Shown piece after piece: positions 27,932 to 37,017 of a stretch of DNA of 64,000 nucleotides. The notes below the pieces were generated by a model, which made no database searches, was not told the origin of the DNA, and was given only the letters and a program-made list of their open reading frames with translations. A program made the position numbers and the translations under genes. Origin of the DNA: Mucilaginibacter defluvii (GTDB lineage: Bacteria > Bacteroidota > Bacteroidia > Sphingobacteriales > Sphingobacteriaceae); assembly GCF_039543225.1 (NCBI RefSeq), contig NZ_BAABJI010000002.1, positions 1,364,001 through 1,428,000 on the forward strand. Reading direction: 5' to 3'. How positions within the stretch are numbered: position 1 is the stretch's first letter; the number at the start of each line of letters is the position of its first letter.

Positions 27932-28003
27932 GATGATGTTTGTTTTTATAAAATAATGGACAAACGTACAAGCAACCTTTTATATTTGTAAGTAAAGCAT
28001 AAA

Positions 28004-28020
28004 TTGTTAGGTACTAACAA
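28004..28020. promoter_or_regulatory. Palindromic operator candidate, HxlR/SDR pair 3
   Basis: TTGTTAG-GTA-CTAACAA is a perfect 7-bp inverted repeat around a 3-bp centre, ending 10 bp before the HxlR start codon at 28031. It contains the GTAC core common in operators of YodB/HxlR-type regulators. Autoregulation by steric block is the simple reading. Confidence 0.6.
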
Positions 28021-28030
28021 AAAAGTAAGT

Positions 28031-28414
28031 ATGAGAAAAGAAACTTCAACAAACTCCATAAATGAAAGACGGATAACCGACAGTTGTGGGATGGCTAATA
28101 CACTGCGCATCATTGGCGGTCGCTGGAAGCCAGCTATTTTATGTCGTTTAATGCACGGAACAATGCGTTATAACGAACTAAAGAAGTCAATCGAAGGGAT
28201 ATCTGAACGTATGCTGGTCGCGCAACTGCGTGAATTGGAACAAGATGGCATTATTGCGAGGGTAGTTTACCCTGAAGTGCCGCCAAGGGTGGAATACCAT
28301 ACAACTGATTTAGGAAAAACGATGCATGATGTGATCAACGCTATGGCTGACTGGGGACACATGTATAGGACCGTAACTGAGCAAAAGCTTGCTGTTCAGG
28401 AAGCGCTACTCTAA
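28031..28414 (+). CDS. HxlR-family transcriptional regulator
   Basis: A 127-residue HxlR protein with IIGGRWKPAILCRLMHGTMRYNELKKSIEGISERMLVAQLRELEQDGIIARVVYPEVPPRVEYHTTDLG. A Cys (ITDSCGMANTL) sits just before the first helix, at the usual redox-sensing place. The ATG at 28031 is preferred to a TTG at 28004, which lies inside the palindrome. Divergent from the SDR/exporter unit. Confidence 0.92.
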   Translation: MRKETSTNSINERRITDSCGMANTLRIIGGRWKPAILCRLMHGTMRYNELKKSIEGISERMLVAQLRELEQDGIIARVVYPEVPPRVEYHTTDLGKTMHDVINAMADWGHMYRTVTEQKLAVQEALL

Positions 28415-28647
28415 TTATTTAATAAATACGGCAGCCTTTATTACTCATCAGACATAGTGCACCAATACAGCCACCTACAGAAAAAGTCTAATCTTAACTA
28501 CTTGTTATGCAGTACTTACGTTGTATTGATCCAAAGCCGGTCAGGCGCATGCCGATCAGTTTCATTGCCTGAATTGTTCGCTTCGATAAGTATATCTAAG
28601 TTCATTAATCATTTCCGGGACTCAAGCTATTGTTTATTTTTGAGCGT

Positions 28648-29244
28648 ATGTTCGAGGTCTTCGAAAAATATCTGCGCGGGTTTGCTGAGGTCTCCAACGA
28701 GGAAATGGCCCGGATCGAACAGGCTGCACAAATAAAAAAGATCCGCAAATGGCAATCAGTTTTGCACGATGGCGAAGTTTGGAGATCCATGTGCTTTATT
28801 GCTGACGGCTGTTGCAGGCTCTATCGTTACGATAAGAATGGCACCGACCATACTGTCCGTTTTGGTGTTGAGCACTGGTGGATGACTGACCCTGAAAGTT
28901 ATAACAACGGCACACCCTCCGATTATAATATTGAAGCATTATCAGCCAGCACGCTGATCATCTGGAATAAAGATGACTGGGAGAAGCTAATGAACGATAT
29001 CCCGGCGTTTAAACTATTTTTTGACCGTTTGAATGCAAAAGCGTTCGAAATGAGTCAACGACGCATCTTTTCGCTGATCAGCAGCCCCGCTGAAGAACGA
29101 TACCTGGAGTATCAAAAAACATATCCAAAAGTTTTCAATAAAGTCCCTTTACACATGGTAGCGTCTTATCTGGGTATCTCCAGGGAAACGCTCAGCCGGG
29201 TTCGGAAAGATTTCGTAAAGCGAAATAAAAACCCTTCGGTTTGA
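28648..29244 (+). CDS. Crp/Fnr-family regulator (cyclic-nucleotide-binding-like)
   Basis: A 198-residue protein of the same subgroup as the one at 16220: a beta-barrel domain with CFIADGCCRLYRYDKNGTDHTVRFGVEHWWMTDPESYNNG and a C-terminal helix-turn-helix (VPLHMVASYLGISRETLSRVRKDF). The cAMP-binding consensus is not conserved. The start is the ATG at 28648. Its stop codon lies inside a terminator loop. No clear partner gene; the convergent amidase follows. Confidence 0.9.
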   Translation: MFEVFEKYLRGFAEVSNEEMARIEQAAQIKKIRKWQSVLHDGEVWRSMCFIADGCCRLYRYDKNGTDHTVRFGVEHWWMTDPESYNNGTPSDYNIEALSASTLIIWNKDDWEKLMNDIPAFKLFFDRLNAKAFEMSQRRIFSLISSPAEERYLEYQKTYPKVFNKVPLHMVASYLGISRETLSRVRKDFVKRNKNPSV

Positions 29245-29254
29245 TCCGAAGGGT
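29231..29254 (-). terminator. Terminator for the amidase gene, overlapping Crp-like stop
   Basis: ACCCTTCGG-TTTGAT-CCGAAGGGT gives perfect 9-bp arms with a 6-base loop. On the minus strand the stem is followed by TTTTTATTT, so it is a good intrinsic terminator for the amidase. The stop codon of the Crp-like gene (29242-29244) lies in the loop, so the element is shared by the two convergent genes. Confidence 0.75.
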
Positions 29255-29296
29255 CTATGGGATCTTATAACGCACAATGTTATGCAATTAAAAAAT

Positions 29297-30724
29297 TTAG
29301 AAATTCGGATGCAGATCACGCACCGTACTGACGCTTTCCAACAATGAGGCAATATGCAGGATGGTAGGTTCTGCTAACCAGTTTCCCACGATCTGTACAT
29401 TGATGGGTAAGCCCTCTTTACTCGTTCCGAACCGCATCGAGATACCCGGCAAACCAGTCACGTTCAACGGCACGGTTGCGCCTTGTAAATAGGTTGCATC
29501 AACCGTTTGGCCGTCAATCACAAATTCAGATTCACCATGTTTGTGGGCCGGTATTGGCAATACGTGCGTTATTAGAGCATCGTAATGCTGGAAGTATGCA
29601 GCATACCCATCCCGGATGCGTTCTGCCGCTTGTTCAGCATCGATATAGTCATCCATGGAGGTATCCGGTAATGAAAGCATTGTTTTAGCCATCTTGTAAA
29701 TTTCGCTATCACTACGGCCGGCAGTAGCCTGGCGGAACGCTGGTTTCATTTCCATCACATGCAAGCGATTGAAAACGTCAAGCGCAAAGTCTTTTTCCAA
29801 AGCAGGTATTCCGACAGCCTCGACCGTAAGCCCAAGATCCTGTAAATCTTTGGCCGCCGCTTTAACCGTAGCTGCAACTTCTGCATCAACAGGCCCGAAA
29901 CCAGGCCCAACCATCCAGCCAATGCGCAATGGCCGATATGGATACTGAGCAATGCCGCTGTTAAAGTTTGCGGTACTGGAAGAATAGGCATCGAAACCAT
30001 CCGGTCTTGCTAATTGTGAAAAGGCCAATGCGAGGTCCCGAATACTTCTCGCCATAGGACCCACATGCCAGAAACGGCGGGGCGCTCTTGGCCAAATGCC
30101 GGTCATCGGGATACGGCCATGGGTTGCTTTGAGCGAAACGATACCCGTTTGTGCGGCCGGGCCGCGAACCGAGATCGCCAAGTCTGTGCCCAATCCTAAA
30201 GGCGACATCCCTGCCGCTATAGCAGCAGACTCACCACCACTGGAGCCGCCCGGTGTACGTGAAAGATCCCAGGGATTATTTGATCTGCCCGACAGCAGGT
30301 TATCACTTTCTATCCAATAAGAAAACTCTGGTAAGTTCGTCTTTGCCAATAAAATACCACCTGCTTTTTTCATACGTGACACGCTGGTGGCGTCTTGTTG
30401 CGGAATACGGCCTTTGAAGATCGGTGAACCCCTTTGGGTTAAAGTCTCAGCCGTGTCGATGGAGTCTTTAACGGTAAAAGGCACACCATGCAGGGGGCCT
30501 AATTCATCGCCGCGCAATACCGCTGCTTCGGCCTTTTTTGCTTCATCCATCGCAGTATCTGCGATGGCGACGATGGCATTGATTTCAGGATCGATGGCTG
30601 CGATCCGATCAAGGTGTGCTTTCACTACCTCCACCGGCGATATCTCTTTCTTGCGGATCAGCTCGGCCATGGAGCTTGCATCCTGATAGAATAAAGGTGC
30701 ATTGTTGCCTGTGCTCGTTTTCAT
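29297..30724 (-). CDS. Amidase, amidase-signature family
   Basis: A 475-residue amidase-signature enzyme hydrolysing a carboxamide. The Ser-cisSer-Lys triad is visible: Lys86 in VPFTVKDSID, Ser161/162 in TPGGSSGGESAA, and Ser185 in GTDLAISVRGPAA, which departs from the usual G-G-S-I-R by having A-I-S-V-R. No GatB/GatC gene is nearby, so it is not a tRNA amidotransferase subunit. Cytosolic. Divergent from the AraC gene at 30904; a GCGTGACA repeat lies between them. Confidence 0.9.
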   Translation of the reverse strand: MKTSTGNNAPLFYQDASSMAELIRKKEISPVEVVKAHLDRIAAIDPEINAIVAIADTAMDEAKKAEAAVLRGDELGPLHGVPFTVKDSIDTAETLTQRGSPIFKGRIPQQDATSVSRMKKAGGILLAKTNLPEFSYWIESDNLLSGRSNNPWDLSRTPGGSSGGESAAIAAGMSPLGLGTDLAISVRGPAAQTGIVSLKATHGRIPMTGIWPRAPRRFWHVGPMARSIRDLALAFSQLARPDGFDAYSSSTANFNSGIAQYPYRPLRIGWMVGPGFGPVDAEVAATVKAAAKDLQDLGLTVEAVGIPALEKDFALDVFNRLHVMEMKPAFRQATAGRSDSEIYKMAKTMLSLPDTSMDDYIDAEQAAERIRDGYAAYFQHYDALITHVLPIPAHKHGESEFVIDGQTVDATYLQGATVPLNVTGLPGISMRFGTSKEGLPINVQIVGNWLAEPTILHIASLLESVSTVRDLHPNF

Positions 30725-30769
30725 CTATTCAATGATTATTGTTAAATAATGTGCACCTTCTCATGAAGT

Positions 30770-30847
30770 GCGTGACACAAAATTGCAAGCAACGGCACAT
30801 CTGAAACGAAGTAGTTTGACGCAATTTGAGCGTGACATTTATCACGC
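30770..30847. promoter_or_regulatory. Repeated GCGTGACA sites with palindrome before AraC gene
   Basis: GCGTGACA occurs at 30770-30777 and again at 30830-30837, 60 bp apart on the same strand. The second copy is half of the palindrome GCGTGA-N6-TCACGC (30830-30847). They sit in the shared upstream region of the divergent amidase and AraC genes, and are likely the binding sites of that AraC protein or another regulator. Confidence 0.5.
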
Positions 30848-30903
30848 TTTCTGATGTACTCAAAATGCGAGTGGGAAAAGATTGATTTTAGTAACTTTGG
30901 TAA

Positions 30904-31767
30904 ATGTCAAAACCCGAAAACGCGGAAATTCCAGGACTGGATCTTGCCGACCTGAGACTAAAAGGTTTTAAGGTTCATGCCATTCCTGCCTCAACAGAGG
31001 TACCGGTCAGAGCCGGACGGCGTGACTTCTACAAAATGGGTTTGATCGATGGGGACATGACCATCGATTTTGGTGGCCGGCTACTCGACATCAAAGGGAC
31101 GGTTCTTTTTTTTGTTAATCCACGTGTACCGCATGCTCTTGTCCGGCGTATCAACCGCACGAGTGGTTATGCCTGCATCTTTACCGAAACCTTCCTTAAT
31201 AGCCGAGAGCTACACGATTCACCGCTTTTCAGAACAGGCGGTGATCCGGTTGTGCCCCTGAACGTGGAACAAGCAAGCTTTATGAACGGTCTGTTTAATA
31301 AAATGCTGGCTGTTTACGAAAGCGACTACCTTTACAAAGGCGATCTGATCAGAAGCAGCATCTCGCTAATCATTCACGAGGCGTTGCGTATCCAGCCTGC
31401 ACAGGCAACCCTAACGTTCAGGAATGGCGCAAGCCGGATTGCGCATTTATTCACCGACCTGCTCGAAAGACAGTTCCCTATAGAACGGAGCAACGAGCCA
31501 TTAAGGTTACGCAGCCCGAAAGATTACGCCAGCAATCTTACGGTACACGTCAATTACCTTAACAGGTCGGTCAGAGAAACGACCGGCAGGTCTACCACCG
31601 CACATATAGCGGCGAGAATCATTGCCGAAGCTAAAGCGCTATTACAGCATAGCGATTGGAGTGTGGCAGAGATCGCCTACGCGCTTGGTTTTGATTATCC
31701 AGCCTACTTTAACAATTATTTCAAGCGGCTCACCGGCAGCACGCCGAACAGTTTCCGTAAGGTTTGA
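30904..31767 (+). CDS. AraC-family transcriptional regulator
   Basis: A 287-residue AraC protein. The N-terminal 170 residues form a cupin-like domain (GLIDGDMTIDFGGRLLDIKGTVLFFVNPRVPHALV). The C-terminal pair of helix-turn-helix motifs ends WSVAEIAYALGFDYPAYFNNYFKRLTGSTPNSFRKV, with SNLTVHVNYLNRSVRETTGRSTTAHIAARI before it. Divergent from the amidase and 84 bp ahead of an epimerase-like gene; either may be a target. Confidence 0.92.
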   Translation: MSKPENAEIPGLDLADLRLKGFKVHAIPASTEVPVRAGRRDFYKMGLIDGDMTIDFGGRLLDIKGTVLFFVNPRVPHALVRRINRTSGYACIFTETFLNSRELHDSPLFRTGGDPVVPLNVEQASFMNGLFNKMLAVYESDYLYKGDLIRSSISLIIHEALRIQPAQATLTFRNGASRIAHLFTDLLERQFPIERSNEPLRLRSPKDYASNLTVHVNYLNRSVRETTGRSTTAHIAARIIAEAKALLQHSDWSVAEIAYALGFDYPAYFNNYFKRLTGSTPNSFRKV

Positions 31768-31851
31768 AATTCATAATTATTGGATTGATACTGATTGGTC
31801 AACCAGGCTTTTTTGCATGCAACTTTGCCTTGTAACAATAAATCATTCAAA

Positions 31852-32712
31852 ATGAAAATTTTAGTAACGGGAGCAACAGGGAAAGTAGGCAGTCGTTTGG
31901 TGCCGCGCCTTTTAGCCAAAGGCTATGACGTATCTATACTGGTAAGGGACAGATCGAAAGCAACAGAATTGATCGGACTTGGTGCAAAAGCCATTACCGG
32001 TGATCTGTATGAACCATCGACCTTGCCACCTGCGGTAGCGGGGATGGATGCGGTGATCCACCTCGCCGCACTGTTCCGTACCTTTACAGATAACGAAGGT
32101 ATTATAAAGACCAATCGTGAAGGTAGTATCGCGTTGGCGCAGGCCGCGCAGGAAGCGGGTGTCAAACGTTTTGTATTTACCAGCACCTCCAATGTGTATG
32201 GTTCAGGTTATCGTCGGCCAGCAAGAGAAGATGAACAAGTAGACATCAATGACCCGCGTGCTTACGCTTCCAGCAAGATAGCCGCAGAAAGGGAGTTGAT
32301 CAGTATGCACCAAAACCAGAGTTTTGACGTTCGTGTGCTGCGGCTTGGCTTCGTTTACGGTGACAACGACCCGCACATCGCAGAGATCATTCCTTACATT
32401 GGCAAGCTCAAGATGCATTCAGGCTCACGCATGCACATGGTACATCATCTCGATGTTGCACAGGCGCTGATCCTACTGCTGAACACCGAAGGCCTGGACG
32501 GAGAGATATTTAACGTGGCCGACGATGCCCCGATAACGTTATATGAGCTGGCTCATTCTATCGGCCAGATGGAAGGAACTTTTGGTATTGATGAGGGCCC
32601 GCTTGACGATCCGTTCCAGGGCGTGCAGGATATTTCCAAACTGCGCAATAGAACAGGTTTCCGTCCTTTAGTGCCAAGCTACTTCGTAGCCCGGGATCTT
32701 GATATTTTGTAG
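31852..32712 (+). CDS. NAD(P)-dependent epimerase/dehydratase-like (extended SDR)
   Basis: A 286-residue extended SDR: the Rossmann motif [13 protein letters not shown] at the N-terminus, DAVIHLAAL near residue 65, TSTSNVYG near 105, and the active-site YASSK near 140. The length fits atypical sugar-epimerase or dihydroflavonol-reductase-like members. I start at the ATG at 31852 ([10 protein letters not shown]). No sugar-nucleotide genes surround it, so the substrate may be a ketone or aldehyde. Confidence 0.88.
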   Translation: MKILVTGATGKVGSRLVPRLLAKGYDVSILVRDRSKATELIGLGAKAITGDLYEPSTLPPAVAGMDAVIHLAALFRTFTDNEGIIKTNREGSIALAQAAQEAGVKRFVFTSTSNVYGSGYRRPAREDEQVDINDPRAYASSKIAAERELISMHQNQSFDVRVLRLGFVYGDNDPHIAEIIPYIGKLKMHSGSRMHMVHHLDVAQALILLLNTEGLDGEIFNVADDAPITLYELAHSIGQMEGTFGIDEGPLDDPFQGVQDISKLRNRTGFRPLVPSYFVARDLDIL

Positions 32713-32859
32713 TAACAACCTTCGGAATTTACCAATGGTCGGATCGCTGGGCTTAAAGCAAACTGAGCCCTTCCGATATAAGCCAGCTAACCCGATGTCC
32801 ATATGGCGGCATCGGGTCAGTACTGGCGCAAATATTATTCGTACGAAGAAGTATTTTTT

Positions 32860-33579
32860 CTAACGAGCATTGGAATAATTGGAATAAACGGTTTCTACCT
32901 GTGTAGTAACCGCTCTACCCAAAAATTTCGCTTCCATGTTAAGGGCATCTTTCAGTGGTAGATATCGCTTGCTTATCTTATCAAATGAATAGTTCGTTGT
33001 GATCTGAAATCTATCTGCGGTCAGCGCACCGATCTTGACCGGCTTTTCATTGATGATCTGTTGTTGCTGGAGTTCTTTGGTCTTTAAGTCGATCGTCAAA
33101 GACGCCCTGCAATCTTTTAAAAATCCTGCATCTTTCGGGATTGAAGCTGCATCCAATTTGTAGCTGATCACCAAATTGTCCGCGGTTTCGCTTTCGATCT
33201 TGAAACTCGTTTCTACTGCTTTGTCAACGGTCGGTTTTTTCCTGGCATTGCGGAAAGTATTGCTTTCATACAAGGAGGGTGTTTTACCGTCAACAGAAAC
33301 AACTTTCCATTGCTCGCGGCCCGATGCAGCAGGGTTGAAATTAGCGATAAGCACCTTCGTTTTACCAGCGGTAGTGGTCGACTCTTTAAGTTCAAAAGTA
33401 CGATCTGTAGGTAACCTTAAATTCATCGGGTCCAACATTGACTGATCCAGACCATACTTCTTAAAAGCGTTGACAACGACATCTTTTTGCGCAGATGCAT
33501 CAAGTGTACTTATGGCCATCAAAGTAATCGCCAATATTGTTTTTAGGTTAGTTTTCCCGTATCTTATTAATGTGTTCAT
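32860..33579 (-). CDS. Secreted protein of unknown function
   Basis: A 239-residue protein with a signal peptide (LKTILAITLMAISTLDASAQ). The mature part is beta-rich (TKVLIANFNPAASGREQWKVVSVDGKTPS, LVISYKLDAASIPKDAGFLKDCRASLTIDLKTKEL) and not recognised. Periplasmic location likely. It has no close co-directional partner; the LytTR regulator gene ends 210 bp upstream on the same strand, and the gap holds no clear gene. Confidence 0.6.
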   Translation of the reverse strand: MNTLIRYGKTNLKTILAITLMAISTLDASAQKDVVVNAFKKYGLDQSMLDPMNLRLPTDRTFELKESTTTAGKTKVLIANFNPAASGREQWKVVSVDGKTPSLYESNTFRNARKKPTVDKAVETSFKIESETADNLVISYKLDAASIPKDAGFLKDCRASLTIDLKTKELQQQQIINEKPVKIGALTADRFQITTNYSFDKISKRYLPLKDALNMEAKFLGRAVTTQVETVYSNYSNAR

Positions 33580-33790
33580 ATAGTTAATCGTCTTTTTAAT
33601 TTTAATAAATTTTATAGTGGTATGTCATCGGGCAATTGATCGATGCTTCGGTCACGGCCGGGCATAGCGTAGTCACTGGATGCTGTTCCACCGTAGGTTC
33701 CCGTATCAAAGATGTTTTGTAATGATCGCAGTGCAGATTAAGCGAGCCGCAGGGCATTCTTAAACGTGATAGTTCAATATCTCCACTAAA

Positions 33791-34531
33791 TTAATTGAAA
33801 CTGTTATCCGGCGGCGGCAGCGATAGCATTTTGGTATTAATAAAGTCAAAGAAAGCCTTTTTGTAAGCATCACCGATCGTAATGGGTTGCTCTTCGTTCA
33901 AAATTCTGACCATGTTGCCCTCAACTGCTGTCAGGTGGCTGAGCGAAATGATATAGGATTTATGCACTCTTACGAACCCTCTTGCCGAAAGACTTTCTGA
34001 AAGCTCTTTCAGCTTTAGATAAGTAATGATCTTTTTTTGATCGTCCATATGGATGATCGCGTAATTACTCAGACCTTCAATATAAGTAATCCTGCGTGCG
34101 TCGATCTTAAGTAGTTTTCCCTTTTGTTCGGTTTTGACAAACACATAATGATCCTGATCTGTTGCCGGTCGAAGACTGCTGTGGATTGTCCAGAGCCTGT
34201 TCACGGCCTTCAAAAATCGAAGGAACTGAACGGGTTTCAGCAAGTAATCGACAACCTGGTGTTCAAAACCCTCGATAGCATATTCCTTGTATGCAGTGGT
34301 CATAATGATATGGCTGTCCTTACTGATAAGCTTAAGCATTTCGATCCCGGTAAGCTGAGGCATCTGCACGTCCAAAAAAACAAGGCCGGGTTTCAGATCC
34401 GTGATCATGGCCAATCCTTTGACAGGATTTGTCGCCGTACCCACCACGAGCAGAAAATGCACCTGGCTGATATGTTGAAGAAGCAGATCTATTGCGTGCT
34501 GCTCATCGTCTATAATAACGCAATCGATCAT
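33791..34531 (-). CDS. LytTR-family response regulator of the broken two-component pair
   Basis: A 246-residue regulator with receiver domain (IIDDEQH acidic pair, Asp in LVFLDVQMPQLTG, Lys in YLLKPVQ) and LytTR output domain (YIEGLSNYAIIHMDDQKKIITYLKLKEL, then GFVRVHKSYIISLSHLTAVEG). It appears intact. Its kinase gene, overlapping by 29 bp upstream, has lost its phosphoacceptor. The direct-repeat promoters at 35.4-41.9 kb, with 21-bp periodicity as used by LytTR proteins, make this protein a prime candidate for controlling them, perhaps now independently of phosphorylation by its partner. Confidence 0.92.
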   Translation of the reverse strand: MIDCVIIDDEQHAIDLLLQHISQVHFLLVVGTATNPVKGLAMITDLKPGLVFLDVQMPQLTGIEMLKLISKDSHIIMTTAYKEYAIEGFEHQVVDYLLKPVQFLRFLKAVNRLWTIHSSLRPATDQDHYVFVKTEQKGKLLKIDARRITYIEGLSNYAIIHMDDQKKIITYLKLKELSESLSARGFVRVHKSYIISLSHLTAVEGNMVRILNEEQPITIGDAYKKAFFDFINTKMLSLPPPDNSFN

Positions 34532-35132
34532 ACTCGAATTTTATATGTAAAGTTACACTAAAAGTTAAGCCGGTGTCTGCTATCACAAAGCTACAGCCTT
34601 CACCGTAAGTCAGCTTCAGCTGTTGTCTGATGTTTTGCAGGCCGACGCCGTTAGACAGTTCCTTGATCCCTTTGCCTTTCTTGTTCCCGATCTCAAAAGT
34701 GAGTCCGTTGACAGCGGTGTTTACCCTGATCTGTAAGGGATGTTCAGGATCATGCAGATAGCCGTGCTTGAATGCGTTCTCTACCAGCGTGATCAGCACC
34801 AACGGAAGAATGCTTATTGACTGGTCATCTATCTGCTCTTCGTACCTGATGTTCAAATGATGGTCGTGACGGCGCTGATTGATTTCCACCACATTCTTCA
34901 GGTGCTCAAGTTCATCCATGATATTCACTTTACCATCAAGGCTTTCACTGCTGCCCAGGGCATAGCGCATGATATTAGCCAGCATCAGGACCGAATCGGC
35001 GGTCTCCCTGTCCGTTTTGATCACCTTACCGTAAATAAAGCTTAACGAATTAAACAAAAAATGCGGGTTGATCTAGGCTGCGAAAAGTCCCATAACCAGG
35101 AATGTGATAAGAAAAATTGTTGTTGCCTTCAT
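34503..35132 (-). pseudogene. LytS-type histidine kinase truncated at the H-box
   Basis: The kinase part is intact from the H-box onward: INPHFLFNSLSF, then VLITLVENAFKHGYL (N box) and GVGLQNIRQQLKLTYG (G box). However, a TAG codon at 35073-35075 sits exactly where the family has Gln (xAQINPHFLFN; one base from CAG), and before it only a short segment, MKATTIFLITFLVMGLFAA, is open, so the sensor domain is missing. Translation from the TTG at 35057 would omit the phosphoacceptor His. Probably non-functional as a kinase. Confidence 0.8.
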
Positions 35133-35373
35133 TTTACCGTAGGGTGTGTTTGCGTTTTTGATACCTATAACAAACGGCATTATGGAGCGTCAGGCATTTT
35201 TACGCCTTTTGGATAAAAACCGTAATATAACTGCATTAGCGGAAGTGCAACTTTTTGCTTGAAGAGTATTATAAAAGGATTGATGTAAATTCAAAACTTG
35301 AAATCACGGAAGAAGAAGGAGAAATATGCATTATGCGATTTTCTGGCAAATGCAACTCGGCATCACAGAATTT

Positions 35374-35429
35374 GGCAATGCAATACCGCAATATGGCAAA
35401 ATGAAAATGTGCTATGATACAGACCTTTG
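35374..35429 (+). promoter_or_regulatory. Direct-repeat promoter, copy A (before SnoaL-like gene)
   Basis: GGCAATGC at 35374 and GGCAAAATG at 35395 are 21 bp apart with ACCGCAATAT between. A TTTG lies at 35426, exactly 31 bp after the second GGC, matching the -7 TTTG of Bacteroidota promoters. The start codon at 35454 follows by about 25 bp. The same arrangement recurs at 37018, 38717 and 41833. Confidence 0.75.
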
Positions 35430-35453
35430 GATAATAAACAAATCTTAGATATC

Positions 35454-35930
35454 ATGGCTAAAGAGAATAACAACAACGAACTGACGCTAAAAATCTATAA
35501 AGCATTCGCAAACAATGATCTGGCGCAATGGGATGGTGTGATACACCCGGATGTGAAACTAAACAGCCCGGCCGGTCGCGGCTTAGCAGGAATAGAAACG
35601 CTTAAATCATTTGCCGGAGCATTTCACGCTGCTTTCCGTCCGACAGTCGACCTGATCGATCATTATGTGGCCGGTGACAGAGGCCTAGTAACGGTCAACC
35701 TGCACTGGAAACATGATGGTGAAGAATTTTACGGTATCAAGCCAAGCGGTCAGGGCGGTACTTCAGTAGAAACTTTCCTGCTGCGTATCGAGAACGGTTT
35801 GGTGACGCATTGGGATACCGCTGACAACTCACTTGATCTGGCCAACTACCTTTTCAGCGAAGGTTATGATCTGCCGAAAGAAGTAAAACCACCGGCGCTG
35901 ATCGAGGGACCGAACATCCACGGCAGATAA
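35454..35930 (+). CDS. SnoaL-like polyketide-cyclase-type protein
   Basis: A 158-residue NTF2-fold protein (YKAFANNDLAQWDGVIHPDVKLNSPAGRGLAGIETLKSFAGAFHAAFRPTVDLIDHYVAGDRGLVTVNLHWKHDGE pattern), the SnoaL family. The ATG at 35454 is chosen because the promoter TTTG is at 35426, which rules out the TTG at 35427. Members act as isomerases or cyclases or bind small ligands. It is the first gene controlled by the shared direct-repeat promoter, divergent from the LytTR pair. Confidence 0.85.
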   Translation: MAKENNNNELTLKIYKAFANNDLAQWDGVIHPDVKLNSPAGRGLAGIETLKSFAGAFHAAFRPTVDLIDHYVAGDRGLVTVNLHWKHDGEEFYGIKPSGQGGTSVETFLLRIENGLVTHWDTADNSLDLANYLFSEGYDLPKEVKPPALIEGPNIHGR

Positions 35931-35948
35931 GTTTAGGAAATGTAAATA

Positions 35949-35978
35949 TTAACCTGCAATTAAAACATTCAAGGTTAA
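35949..35978. promoter_or_regulatory. Inverted repeat before AraC gene
   Basis: TTAACCT and AGGTTAA form 7-bp arms separated by 16 bp, 20 bp upstream of the AraC start codon. It could be an autoregulatory site or a weak stem-loop after the SnoaL gene; there is no T-tract. Confidence 0.35.
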
Positions 35979-35997
35979 TGCTTTAAATTTATAAATC

Positions 35998-36921
35998 ATG
36001 AAAAAGGAAAGAACCGCTACGGTAAACACCAGAACGCTTTCGGAGATCCACCGGGACCATGGCCTGCCTGTTCCGGCGCATCCGCTGATCAGTCTGATCG
36101 ACTGGCCGAAACACCAGATCCCAAAAAACAATTTTCCGGGTACCGTTGTCTCGGGCTTCTACCGTATCACTTTAAATATTGGCATGAGTGGTAAGTCCAA
36201 ATACGGACAAGGCCATTATGACTATTCGGAAGGCGGAATGACCTTCGTCGCGCCAACCCAGGTGATCAGCCCTTGTGTTTACGATGTGGCGGATGACTGG
36301 TCGATGTATACGCTGCTGATTCATCCCGATTTTCTGTGGAACTATCCAATCGCGAAAACCATTAAACAGTACGGCTTTTTCTCCTACAATACGAATGAGG
36401 CGCTGCACCTTTCCGATAAAGAAAGGAATACGATCATCACCATTTTTCAGAACATCGAAGATGAACTGAACAGCCGGATCGATGATGTCAGCCAGGATGT
36501 AGTCATCGCGCAGATCGAATTGTTGCTGAACTACGCGAACAGGTTCTATAAACGTCAGTTCATTACGCGCAAGGTCGTCAACAATGATCTCCTGCAAAAA
36601 ATGGATGATATTCTGGACGGATACCTGAATGGTGATAAAACACTGAGCGAAGGCATTCCAACCGTTCACTTCCTTGCCGAGAAACTGAATGTTTCGCCGA
36701 GTTATCTCAGTGATATGGTGCGCTCGGTGACTGGTCAGAGCGCGTTGGGAGTGATCCATCAGAAGATCATTGAGAAAGCAAAGGAAAAGCTGTCGGGAAC
36801 GAATATGTCTGTCAGTGAAGTGGCTTATGAACTCGGCTTCGGTCACCCTTCTTCCTTTACGAAATTGTTCAAAGCAAAGACCGATATGTCTCCGCTGGAG
36901 TTCAGAAAGTCTTTTAATTAA
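35998..36921 (+). CDS. AraC-family transcriptional regulator
   Basis: A 307-residue AraC protein. The N-terminal cupin-like half (GGMTFVAPTQVISPCVYDVADDWSMYTLLIHPDF) is typical of Bacteroidota members; the two C-terminal helix-turn-helix motifs are FLAEKLNVSPSYLSDMVRSVTGQ and MSVSEVAYELGFGHPSSFTKLFKAKTDMSPLEFRKSF. It lies inside the set of genes sharing the direct-repeat promoter, so it is the alternative candidate to the LytTR protein as their activator. It ends at a strong terminator and has no copy of that promoter itself. Confidence 0.92.
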   Translation: MKKERTATVNTRTLSEIHRDHGLPVPAHPLISLIDWPKHQIPKNNFPGTVVSGFYRITLNIGMSGKSKYGQGHYDYSEGGMTFVAPTQVISPCVYDVADDWSMYTLLIHPDFLWNYPIAKTIKQYGFFSYNTNEALHLSDKERNTIITIFQNIEDELNSRIDDVSQDVVIAQIELLLNYANRFYKRQFITRKVVNNDLLQKMDDILDGYLNGDKTLSEGIPTVHFLAEKLNVSPSYLSDMVRSVTGQSALGVIHQKIIEKAKEKLSGTNMSVSEVAYELGFGHPSSFTKLFKAKTDMSPLEFRKSFN

Positions 36922-36963
36922 GGGCCTATTTTCAATTTCAAATACGCTGCGGGTGTAGCGTTA

Positions 36964-37000
36964 AACCTTCGGGATGATCCATCCTGAAGGTTTTTTATTT
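36964..37000 (+). terminator. Intrinsic terminator after AraC gene
   Basis: AACCTTCGGGATG and its imperfect complement CATCCTGAAGGTT form a stem with a short loop, followed by TTTTTTATTTT. It lies 43 bp after the AraC stop codon and just before direct-repeat promoter copy B, insulating the two units. Confidence 0.8.
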
Positions 37001-37017
37001 TGTTACCGTCGAGTTAC

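Noticed and set aside
28004-28030. TTG start for the HxlR gene
   Set aside because: It lies within the 17-bp palindrome, and the ATG at 28031 gives a normal HxlR N-terminus.
29297-30724. GatA subunit of tRNA amidotransferase
   Set aside because: No gatB or gatC nearby, and the Ser region differs (AISVR); a stand-alone amidase is more likely.
33600-33790. Short open minus-strand frames (for example ending DRSIDQLPDDIPL)
   Set aside because: Two overlapping frames are open at once, no start or homologue is clear, and the length is small; chance or a tiny remnant.
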